From Chloroflexota bacterium (GTDB lineage Bacteria > Chloroflexota > Dormibacteria > Aeolococcales > Aeolococcaceae), in contig DNAU01000342.1 in NCBI GenBank assembly GCA_003491925.1, positions 1 to 6,127 on the forward strand: a stretch of DNA of 6,127 bases, read 5' to 3'. Shown piece after piece: positions 1-6,127 of the stretch. The position numbers and the translations under genes were made by a program. The first letter of the stretch is position 1, and every line of letters starts with the position of its first letter. The notes below the pieces were generated by a model. It saw only the letters and a program-made list of their open reading frames with translations, was not told the DNA's origin and did no database searches.

Positions 1-479
1 CTGTAGTTGAGGTTGCCAGCCTGGTTGGCATCGAGGAGACACGTGCCCGCAGCCGTGAAGGACACCACCCCAGCGGAGAGGGTGCATCCGACCGACGTGC
101 CATCCAGGCTGACCGTCACTGCCAAGCCCGACGTGGCCGTTGCGGTTGGCGTGTAGGTGGCACCACCGACCACCGCATCGGTCGGTGCCGTGCTGGTGAA
201 GCTGATGGTCTGCGACTCCTTCCCCACCTCGAACGACTGCTGAACCTGGGCTGCCGCGCTGTAGTCGGCGTTCCCCGGCTGATTGGCGTCGATGACACAG
301 GTGCCCGCCGTGGTCGGGAAGGAGATGACCCCGTCGGCAATCGCGCAGCCCGAGCTGCTCGAGGGATCGATGGTGAGGATCACCGGCAAACCCGACGTCG
401 CCGTGGCCGTCGGCGTGTAGGTGGCGCCGCCAACCACCGCATCTGTCGGTGCCAGACTGCTGAAGTTGATCATCTGAGT
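1..479 (-). repeat. Two Ig-like repeats, subtype A, second truncated by window edge
   Basis: Residues 1883-1969 and 1970-2041 return to the subtype-A Ig repeat seen before the subtype-B array. Both have AP(T)DAVVGGATYTPTATATSGL and (T)C(V/L)(I/L)DANQ(P/A)GN; the first ends SAAAQVQQSFEVGK and runs directly into ESQTISFTS of the second. Cysteine spacing is 15 residues in the first and 14 in the second. The last visible codon pair reads NY, just before the expected SAA.QVQQ end, so the repeat and the gene continue beyond base 1. The GK(E/R)(S/A)Q junction also occurs between the two earlier subtype-A repeats, linking the arrays. Confidence 0.85.
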
Positions 480-3400
480 CGTGCCGTTGGCCGTGCCGTA
501 GAGGACGTCACCGGCACCATCGAGCGCCATGCAGAAGGAGACAGAGGGGCAGGAGACAGTTTGCAGGCCCCAGGAGGTGACGGGGGTCTTCGTGCTCCAG
601 GTGCCGCTGTCAAAGGTCAGGACGTTACCGTAGCCGTCCACCGCGGCGCAGAACTCATCCACGGGACAGGAAACCGATTCGAGGCCACCGGTGCTGTCGA
701 TGGTGACCGGGGTGGTCCAGGAGCTGCCGTCGAACGTTAAGGCACTGAGCAGGCCGTCCACCGCCGCGCAGAATGACGTCGAGGAACATGAGACCGAGCT
801 GAGCCAGTTGGGATCTGGGTTGAGCGAGGTGGTCCAGGTGGTACCGTTCCAGACCGCCACGTTCGCACCACCACCGCCGCCACCACCACCACCACCGTCC
901 ACGGCGACGCAGAAGTCAGCCGAGGGGCACGACACCGAGCTGAAGGGGCCCGTACCGCTGAGTGGGGTGGTGCTCCACTTACCGGTACTCCCAACCCAGG
1001 TCAGCATATTGCCCTCAGGACCCCCACCGTCGGCGGCGGCGCAGAACTGATCTGTGGGGCAGGACACCGAACTGAGCGCGGCACCGTTGCCAATGCTCTG
1101 CGGAGCGCCCCAGCCACTGCCGTTGAAGGTAATCGCGTTCCCTTCCGCATCCACCGCCAAACAGAATGACGAGGATGCACACGACACCGAGCTGAGACCC
1201 GCGCCCACGCCGTCGATGGGGGTCGGCGTGGTCCACTTGGTGCCGTTATAGGTCAGAGCGCGCCCGTCGTAGTCGGTGGCGGCGCAGAATGTCATCGAGG
1301 GACACGACACCGCGCTCAGACCCGCGGCAATGCCATCGATGTTGCTCAGCGATGTCCAGGAGCTGCCGTCGAAGGTGAGCGCCCGACCGATGTTGTCCAC
1401 GGCTGCGCAGAAGGACGCTGAGGCACACGAGACCGAGGGAGCGCCGCTACCGATGTCCACCGTGGTCGGCGAGCTGCTCCAGATGCCATCGTTGAACTCG
1501 TGGGTGTACCCGTCCCATTCCAGCGCCATGCAGACGGTCGTCGACGCGCAGGAAATTGTCCAGAGGTCCGGCTCGTTGATAGTGGTCGACACGCTCCAGG
1601 AGCTGCCATCGAAGTTGAAGACCTGGCTGGTTCCCACGCCGTAGACGCCGGTGTCGTAGGCGGTGGTCGCCATACAATAGGTCGCTGAGACACACGACAG
1701 CGAGTTGACGCTGCCAATGCTGACGATGCCGCTGGACGCCGTCCACGAATCGCCGCCGGTGGAAGTGAAAGCATTGCCACTCACATCGACGGCCATGCAG
1801 AACGACACCAGGGGGCAGGACACTGAGACGAGGGGCGAGGTGCCGTCGATATCGGCCGGGGCGGTCCAGGTGCTGCCGTCGTAGGTCAGGGCGTTCCCGT
1901 AGCCGTCCACCGCCGCGCAGAAGGACGCCGAAAAGCACGACACAGAGGTGAGGAAGCCGGAATCGGTGATGGTCGAGGTGCTCCAGCCAGTGCCGTTGAA
2001 GGTCGCCACTCCAGCGTGCCCCCCGCTCCCGCCGTCGACGGCGACGCAGAAGTCATCCGACGGGCAGGACACCGAGCTGAAGGCGTTGCTCTCCTCACTG
2101 GTTGGCGTGGTCCAACTGGTGCCGTTGTAGGTCAGCACATTGCCCTGGTTGTCCACGGCGGCGCAGAAGTCGGCCGAGGGGCAGGACACGGAGGTGAGGC
2201 TGACCAGCGTACCCTCGATGGGAAGCGGCTGCGACCACGACAGCGTGGGCGTGGTGACTGCGGCGAAGACGGTGCCGGTCAACTCCGCCAGCGTCGGGCT
2301 CGAGGAGCTGGTGAGGGTCACCGCAGCGCACGCCGGAGGACCGGCGGTGTAGCTCGGTGCCGGGTAGACCGGCTGCCACGCTCCGCTGCCCCCGGAGGCT
2401 GCCGGATTCCACCACACGATGGTGCCGCCTCCGTTCAGGTTGCAGTCGTTGATGGTCGCGGTGGTGAATGAGTTGCCTGGGGAGAGGGCCACGTCGAAGT
2501 ACTCCCCCGCCGAGGAGAAGGTCGGGGCGCCGACCGGGTCCGACCCGTACTCGCCCAGGGTGAGAGCCCCCACCCCCATGGCGCTGGCCGTGGTGCTGTC
2601 GGTGGTGGCCGTCGCCGTTCCTGTGGAGCTGCTCGAGGTTCCGCTGTCCGAGCTGGTGAAGACAGGGAAGCTGCTGCTGGTGGCGGTCAGGCTGTCAGTG
2701 GTGTCGGTGGCCGTCAGCGTGTAGCCGGTGCCGACCGTGTCGATCTCGCAGCTCGAGAAGGTGGCCACACCTGCCACGGTCGTCCCGCTGCAGCCCACGA
2801 GGTCGGCGCCCGAGGGTCCGGTCCCTGGCGTGAGCGCCAGGATCACCGTGCTGGTGTCGCTCGTGGCGGGGTTGCCGTAGCCGTCCTCGATGGTCACCAC
2901 CGGCTGATCGATGAAGGGTGAGCCCACGGCGGCGCCGCCGGGCTGGGTGGTGAACGCCAGCTGACTGGCCGGGCCGGCGCCGACGCCGAAGGCACTGCTC
3001 GCGCCGGTCAGGCCGTCACTGGCATAGGTGGCCGTGAGGGTGTAGCCCGTGCCGGCCGTGTCGATCTCGCAGCCGGTGAAGCTGGCCACGCCCGCCGCGG
3101 TCGTCGCGGTGCAGCCCGCGTCGAGGAGGGCTCCCGAGGTTCCGGTCCCCGAGGTGATCGCCAGGGTCACCGTGCCGATGTCGGTCGTGATGGGGGTGCC
3201 GTGCACGTCCTCGATGGTCACCACCGGCTGGGGGCTGAGGAGCGAACCCGCGGTGGCGCCACCGGGCTCGGTGGTGAACACCAGCTGAGCCGCGCTCACG
3301 GTGATCGTCTGCTGAACCTGACTGGCCGCGTTGTAGTCCGCGTCGCCGGCCTGGTTGGCGTCGAGGACACAGTCACCGGTGTGGAGGTAGTTGACGGTGT

Positions 3401-6127
3401 CGCCATTCAGCGAACAGGCGGTGTCGGTCGTCGAGGTGTCGACGGTCAGCGTGACAATGAGGCCCGATGATGCCGTCGGCGCCAGCGTGGCAGAGCCGGT
3501 CATGGTCCCGCTGGACGGAGCGGTGAAGCTGATCGTCTGGGTGGCCGGGCCCACGGCAATCGTCTGCTTGACCTGGTTGGCCGAGCTGTAGTCGATGTTT
3601 CCCCCCTGCTCGGCATCGAGGACGCAGCTGCCGGTGTGGAGGTAGTCGACCGTGTCGCTGTCCAGGGAGCAGGCGTCATTGGTGGTCGAGGCGTCGACGG
3701 AGAGGGTAACGGCGAGCCCCGAGGAGGCCGTCGGCGCGAGCACGTCGGAGCCATTGACCATCCCGCTCGACGGGGCGGTGAAGGCAATCGTCTGGGCGGC
3801 CTGGCCGACCGCGATCGTCTGCTGGACTTGGGCGGCGGCGGTGTGGTCGGCGTCGCCCGCCTGGTTGGCGTCGAGGACGCAGCTGCCGCTGTGGAGGTAG
3901 CTCACGGTGTCGCCGCTCAGCGAGCAGGCGTCGTTGGTGGTCGAGGCGTCGACGGTCAGGGCGACGGTGAGACCCGATGATGCTGTGGGCGTCAGGGCGT
4001 CAGAGCCCTTCACCGTCCCGCTCGATGGTGCGGTGAAGCTGATGGTTTGAGTCAGTCGGACCGAGAACGTCTGCTGGGCTTGAGGGGCGGCGGTGTAGTC
4101 GGTGCCGCCCGGCTGGTTGGCGTCGACGATGCAGCTACCGGGCGTGGCGGGGAAGGAGACGATCCCAGTGGAGATCGAGCAGTCGGAGGTGCTCGACCCG
4201 TCGATGGTGAAGGCCACGGGCAAGCCCGAGGTGGCCGTCGCCGTTGGGGTGTAGGTGGCACCACCCACCAGCGCATCCGCGGGTGCCGGGCTGGTGAAGC
4301 TGATGACCTGCGCCCTCTTCCCCACCGTGAACGACTGCTGGACCTGCGCGGCGGCGCTGTAGTAGGTGTTGCCCGCCTGGTTGGCGTCGACCACGCAGGT
4401 GCCGACCGCGGTGAAGGAGACGGCCCCGGAGGAGAGGGCGCAGCCGGCGGTCGAGGAGGGGTCGATGCTGAAAGTGACGGGGTTGCCTGACCCCCCACCT
4501 GATGCCGTGGGCGTGTAGCTCGCGCCGCCCACCACCGCATCGCTCGGTGCCGAGCTGGTGAAGGTGATGGCCTGCGGCTTGAGCTTGGACGAGAACCACC
4601 CGGCGACGTCGACGATGGCGTTGATGGTGCCCAGGTCGTTGAAGAGGTCGAGGGCCCCCGGATGAGCGCCGCCGGCGGCCAGCTGGACGATGCTGAGGTT
4701 GGGGGTGTTCTGGTACGCGCTCACGTTGAGGTCACTGGCGTTGGGCACGCTGACGCTGTCCGCCGGATAGAGGGTGAGGTAGGTGAAGGAGGTGCCGCTC
4801 ACCGCCGTGACGTTGGCGATCACCGCCACCGGCGCGGTGCTCCCCCCGGCGGCGGGGATGCCATCCACGCCGGCCACCTGGACAGGGAGGCTCTGGGCGG
4901 GGCCGACCGGGCTGCCGGAGCACTCGGTGCTGTAGCCCGTGGCGGCGGCGCTGCGCGTGTCGCAGATACGGGTGGGGGTGACCGCCCAGTAGTAGGCGCC
5001 CGGGGAGGCCTCGCCTCCGGTACCGAACCAGCCGTTGAGGTCGAGGATGAAGTTGATCGAGCCCAGGGAGTTGTAGACGCAGACGTCCCGGTCGGGTCCC
5101 AGGGGGACGATCACCCGGTTGGGGAGGTTGGTCTGGGCGTTGACGTTGAGGTTGGAGAAGGCCGGGGCGCCGCTGGGGCAGCTGTCACTGACGTTGGGGG
5201 GGACCACGCTCAGGTACGTGGAGGAGGTCCCGGAGACGGCGGTGAGGTTGAGGGCCACCGCCGCGGCTGTCCCGTCGTCAGGCACCGAGGCTCCGCAGGA
5301 GGGGTTGCCGGTGGGGCATCCGGAGACCACGACCTTGGTCCAGTAGCCCGGACCGAGGGGACCCTTGGTCGAGCAGGCGGTACCCGTGCCGGTCCGGGTG
5401 TCGCAGATCCGGAGCGGGGGGATGGGGTGGAAGAGGCCGGGGACCGAGGAGGACCCCGCGGGAGCGGCGAAGTAACCCTCGACGTCGACGGCGACGTTGA
5501 TGGAGCCCAGCGAGTTGTAGATGGAGACCTGACCCCCGGTGCCCAGAGCGACCACCACCAGGTTGGCCTGGTTGGTCTGGGCCGGGACGTTGAGGTTGGA
5601 GGCGGTGGGCACGGAGGCGCCGCCCGGGAAGACGGTAAGGAACGTGCCGGCGGTGCCGCTGATGGCGGTGACGTTGAGCACCACCGACTCGGCGTCCGCG
5701 GGCACCTGGTCCCCCGAGGGCCCCACCCCGGTGACCTGGAAGGTCATGGTCTGGCCCTGGCCGAGCGCGCCGTCCGAGGTGCACTCGGTGCCCATGCCCG
5801 GGCGGGTGTCGCAGACCCGGAAGGGCTGCAGCGGCGTGTACGCCGTCGGTGCGATGGAGGTGGCCACGTCGCCGTCGTCGTCCACGGCGACGCAACAGCC
5901 GCTGCTGGAACAGGACACGCCGTCCAGGGTGTTGAAGCCGTCCACGTCAGTCACCGTCCAAGTCGGCGTCACCACGGTGGGGTTGGTGGAGGTGATCGCG
6001 TTGCCGTCGCCGTCCACGGCGACGCAGAGGCTGCTGGCGGGACAGGATACGCCGAGCAGGAGGTTGGAGCCGTCCACATCGGCCACCGTCCAGGTCGGCG
6101 TCGTCGCGGTGGGGTTGGTGGAGGTGA
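1..6127 (-). CDS. Giant mosaic secreted/surface repeat protein, internal fragment open at both ends
   Basis: One minus-strand frame is open across the whole window: 2041 codons with no stop, running off both edges, so the true start, signal peptide and C-terminal anchor are not seen. In window residue numbering the order is: C-x5-C blades 1-95, three CDTR...G(Y/W)F modules 96-511, five Ig-like repeats 517-944, two invasin-like Ig repeats 945-1155, a Ser/Thr hinge 1156-1183, a YFDV/NDCNL module 1184-1290, fourteen C-x5-C blades 1291-1882, and Ig-like repeats 1883-2041. The composition is rich in Thr, Ser, Gly, Val and Ala and very poor in Lys, Arg and Met, and about 63 cysteines occur mostly as regularly spaced pairs. 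This fits an exported, disulfide-stabilised stalk protein. No catalytic motif or transmembrane helix is visible. Adhesion or binding of an extracellular polymer is plausible but only inferred. The reading frame is very secure; the function is unknown. Confidence 0.95.
480..2255 (-). repeat. Fourteen C-x5-C blade repeats (probable beta-propeller region)
   Basis: Residues 1291-1882 hold fourteen repeats averaging about 42 residues (spacing 117 to 144 bp). The consensus is SVSCPS..FCAAVD..GN.LTY(N/D)GSSWT.P..ID. First-cysteine codons are at 2181, 2064, 1935, 1815, 1692, 1548, 1425, 1302, 1179, 1059, 927, 786, 666 and 549. In every copy the second cysteine is exactly 18 bp further along. Repeat length and the strand-turn-strand pattern fit propeller blades; fourteen could make two seven-bladed propellers, but this is inference. 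Repeats 5 and 6 diverge: repeat 5 (YCMATTAYDTG...) loses the AVD and carries an insertion, and repeat 6 reads VCMALEWDG. Repeats 2, 10 and 11 have Gly-rich loop insertions. Similar repeats are familiar in uncharacterised actinobacterial exported proteins. Confidence 0.85.
867..896 (-). repeat. Ten-glycine GGT/GGC triplet tract in blade 11
   Basis: Ten consecutive glycine codons (eight GGT and two GGC on the coding strand) follow CVAVD in blade 11 and precede ANVAVWNG. Frame is the same on both sides, so it is a real in-frame tract. Blades 2 and 10 have shorter Gly-rich insertions at the same place (DGGSGGHAG and DGGGPEG), so the loop tolerates length change. As a pure triplet microsatellite it could expand or contract without breaking the frame. 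Confidence 0.85.
2256..2576 (-). other. YFDV...NDCNL...WW...LTGTVF module
   Basis: Residues 1184-1290 form a single domain of about 107 residues with no internal repeat. Visible marks in order are GEYGSDPVGAPTF, EYFDVALSPG, TINDCNLNGGG, IVWWNP, a Gly/Ser loop, PPACAAVTL and SSSPTLAELTGTVFA. Cysteines are at codons 2442 and 2328. I recall similar YFDV...CNL...WW...LTGT(V/P)F segments at the ends of Ig arrays in other bacterial surface proteins, but do not know an established name or function. The conserved WW and polar loop could suit ligand binding; this is a guess. It directly precedes the propeller repeats. Confidence 0.6.
2577..2660 (-). other. Ser/Thr-rich hinge
   Basis: Residues 1156-1183 are almost entirely Ser, Thr, Gly, Ala and Asp (for example GTSSSSTGTATATTD), with no expected secondary structure. 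The stretch lies between the second invasin-like repeat and the YFDV module and so divides the Ig-rich half from the propeller half. It may be a flexible, possibly O-glycosylated linker; glycosylation is inference only. The DNA still keeps the frame and the GC-rich codon use. Confidence 0.7.
2661..3293 (-). repeat. Two invasin/filamin-style Ig-like repeats
   Basis: Residues 945-1052 and 1053-1155 are a pair of repeats of about 105 residues, each starting with A(A/S)QL.FTT(E/Q)PGGA. Each continues with QPVVTIED..G.P.T(T/S)D, (T/I)LA(I/L)T.GTG.SGA, a cysteine, AGVA(S/T)F..CEIDT.GTGYTLTAT and a closing SS.F.V strand. The opening and the VVTIED segment are typical of bacterial Ig-like domains found in tandem in large surface proteins. 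The cysteine pair is C-x13-C in both copies. They sit between the subtype-B Ig array and the Ser/Thr hinge. A structural spacer role is inferred. Confidence 0.8.
3294..4052 (-). repeat. Three tandem Ig-like repeats, subtype B, 255-bp period
   Basis: Residues 692-776, 777-861 and 862-944 are three closely similar repeats. Starting points lie exactly 255 bp (85 codons) apart for copies 1 to 2 and 2 to 3; the third is slightly shorter at its junction with the next domain. The common pattern is QTI(S/A)FTAPSSG, TASSGL.V.L(T/S)VD(A/T)STT, a cysteine in ACSL, DTV.YLH(T/S)G.CVLDA(N/E)QGG or QAG, and QV(Q/K)QTI.V. The two cysteines are always separated by 14 residues. Nucleotide similarity is high, for example around 3633-3705 against 3888-3960, suggesting recent tandem expansion compared with the flanking subtype-A repeats. 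Confidence 0.85.
4053..4577 (-). repeat. Two Ig-like repeats, subtype A
   Basis: Residues 517-603 and 604-691 are tandem beta-rich repeats of about 87 residues. Shared marks are (A/V)I(T/S)FTS.AP.DA(V/L)VGGA(S/T)YTPTA near the start, a cysteine in the middle, and a terminal (T/S)C(V/I)VDANQ(A/P)G..(Y/D)Y(S/T)AA.Q.QQ(S/T)F(T/S)V signature. The two cysteines are separated by 14 residues in the first copy and 15 in the second. This type of bacterial Ig-like repeat is familiar from large secreted proteins of actinobacteria and other phyla, where it usually acts as a spacer. The first copy has a GGGSGN loop where the others read TATSGL. Confidence 0.8.
4593..4994 (-). other. CDTR...GWF domain, copy 3
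   Basis: Window residues 378-511 run from YYWAVTPTRICDTR to VDVAGWF, with IANVTAVSGTSFTYLTLYP, ASDLNVSAYQNTPN and LFNDLGTIN at the equivalent positions. The cysteine pair around DTR is C-x13-C rather than C-x9-C, owing to a four-residue insertion (SAAATGYSTEC). The NSLG turn of copies 1 and 2 is NDLG here. It is the last of the three and joins the first Ig-like repeat through a very short SSKLKPQ linker, one of the few Lys-containing spots in the protein. Confidence 0.8.
5025..5432 (-). other. CDTR...GWF domain, copy 2, with extra cysteines
   Basis: Window residues 232-367 run from FHPIPPLRICDTR to ILDLNGWF and match copy 1 motif by motif (NLTAVSGTSSTYLSVVP, FSNLNVNAQTN, VCVYNSLGSIN). The DTR cysteine pair is again C-x9-C. 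This copy differs from its neighbours in an insertion after VVVSG that contains a C-x6-C pair (codons 5316 and 5295), and in two further cysteines, one in the DSCPSG segment and one in VCVYN. It has six cysteines against two in copies 1 and 3. Three intradomain disulfides are possible; the pairing is inferred. The domain is about 136 residues, longer than copy 1 because of the insertions. Confidence 0.8.
5463..5840 (-). other. CDTR...GYF domain, copy 1
   Basis: Window residues 96-219 begin with YTPLQPFRVCDTR and end with VDVEGYF. In between are the hallmarks of a repeat family common in actinobacterial cell-surface and secreted proteins: a (V/A)LN(V/L)TA(V/I)SGT strand, a (F/Y)LTV.P segment, (S/A)NLNV...QTN.(A/P)N and V(S/C)(I/V)YNSLGSIN. 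Two cysteines flank the DTR motif with C-x9-C spacing, probably a disulfide. The role of the family is not established to my knowledge; attachment to a cell wall or a carbohydrate is a reasonable guess. The domain follows the N-terminal blades with almost no linker, and is followed by a short Ala/Gly/Ser spacer. Confidence 0.8.
5841..6125 (-). repeat. Two C-x5-C blade repeats of the TSTNPT subtype
   Basis: Window residues 1-95 hold two repeats of about 44 residues. Each has a GVSC core, a second cysteine exactly six residues on, then VAVD and a strand. The first has cysteines at codons 6042 and 6024; the second at 5910 and 5892, with an additional adjacent cysteine at 5895 (the motif ends GCC). 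The linking strand reads ITSTNPT...TPTWTV.DVDG, a form I recall from actinobacterial extracellular repeat proteins and distinct from the later blades, which use LTY(N/D)GSSW. The array begins before the window, so the number of blades in this set is unknown. A beta-propeller fold is inferred from repeat length and pattern. Confidence 0.8.

Noticed and set aside
867..896. Possible frameshift at the triplet repeat
   Set aside because: The blade motifs on both sides (FCVAVD before, ANVAVWNG after) are in the same frame, so the tract is in phase.
691..1050. Plus-strand open frame with a run of prolines
   Set aside because: It lies opposite the glycine tract and blades 10 to 12 of the minus-strand gene; the proline run is simply the reverse complement of the GGT triplets and the frame shows no known domain.
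4047..4599. Overlapping plus- and minus-strand open frames of 147 to 162 codons
   Set aside because: They are Arg/Pro/Gly-rich out-of-frame readings of the Ig and GWF modules, as expected in GC-rich DNA, while the true frame here has clear repeated motifs.
5278..5895. Minus-strand open frame of 205 codons starting with ATG
   Set aside because: It is in a different phase from the continuous frame, very rich in Arg, Gly and His, and has no recognisable pattern; the CDTR modules in the main frame explain this DNA.
5841..6044. Aspartate-rich VDGDGN and VDDDGD segments as calcium-binding dockerin or EF-hand loops
   Set aside because: The spacing does not give the full twelve-residue loop with its closing acidic residue, and the segments align with the turn of ordinary C-x5-C blades.
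1..6127. CRISPR array or intergenic repeat region suggested by the many direct repeats
   Set aside because: The repeats are protein-coding, divergent at third positions, with unit lengths of multiples of three and no constant short palindromic repeat with unique spacers.

Overview
The whole window lies inside one very large protein-coding gene on the minus strand. Reading the minus strand in the frame whose codons occupy plus-strand triplets starting at multiples of three, I translated from base 6125 down to base 3. I found no stop codon in 2041 codons, and the same frame holds at both edges and at every domain boundary. The gene enters at 6127 and leaves at 1, so neither its start nor its stop, promoter, ribosome binding site or terminator is visible. 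I see no second gene, RNA gene, insertion sequence or CRISPR array. The many shorter open frames on both strands are shadows of this reading frame in GC-rich DNA.

The product is a mosaic of repeated extracellular modules. From N- to C-terminus (high to low coordinates) they are: two blade-like repeats with a C-x5-C motif; three modules of the CDTR...G(Y/W)F type; five Ig-like repeats (two of subtype A, three of subtype B); two Ig-like repeats of the invasin/filamin style with the VVTIED motif; a short Ser/Thr hinge; one YFDV...NDCNL...WW...LTGTVF module; fourteen further C-x5-C blades, probably forming beta-propellers; and two more subtype-A Ig repeats, the second cut by the window edge. Nearly every module carries its own pair of cysteines. 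With the lack of charged or hydrophobic stretches, this suggests an exported, disulfide-stabilised, surface-attached or secreted stalk protein. No enzyme active site or membrane segment is visible in this part.

The strong GC bias, GC-rich third codon positions and the CDTR...GWF and SVSCPS..FCAAVD repeat families point to a high-GC actinobacterium, perhaps of the Acidimicrobiia or Thermoleophilia type. That placement rests on recalled family distribution, not on a search. The protein's function (adhesion, polymer binding or cell-surface display) cannot be read from the window. The most distinctive points are the strictly spaced cysteine pairs, the 85-codon periodic Ig array, the ten-glycine triplet tract inside one blade, and signs of internal duplication among the blades.
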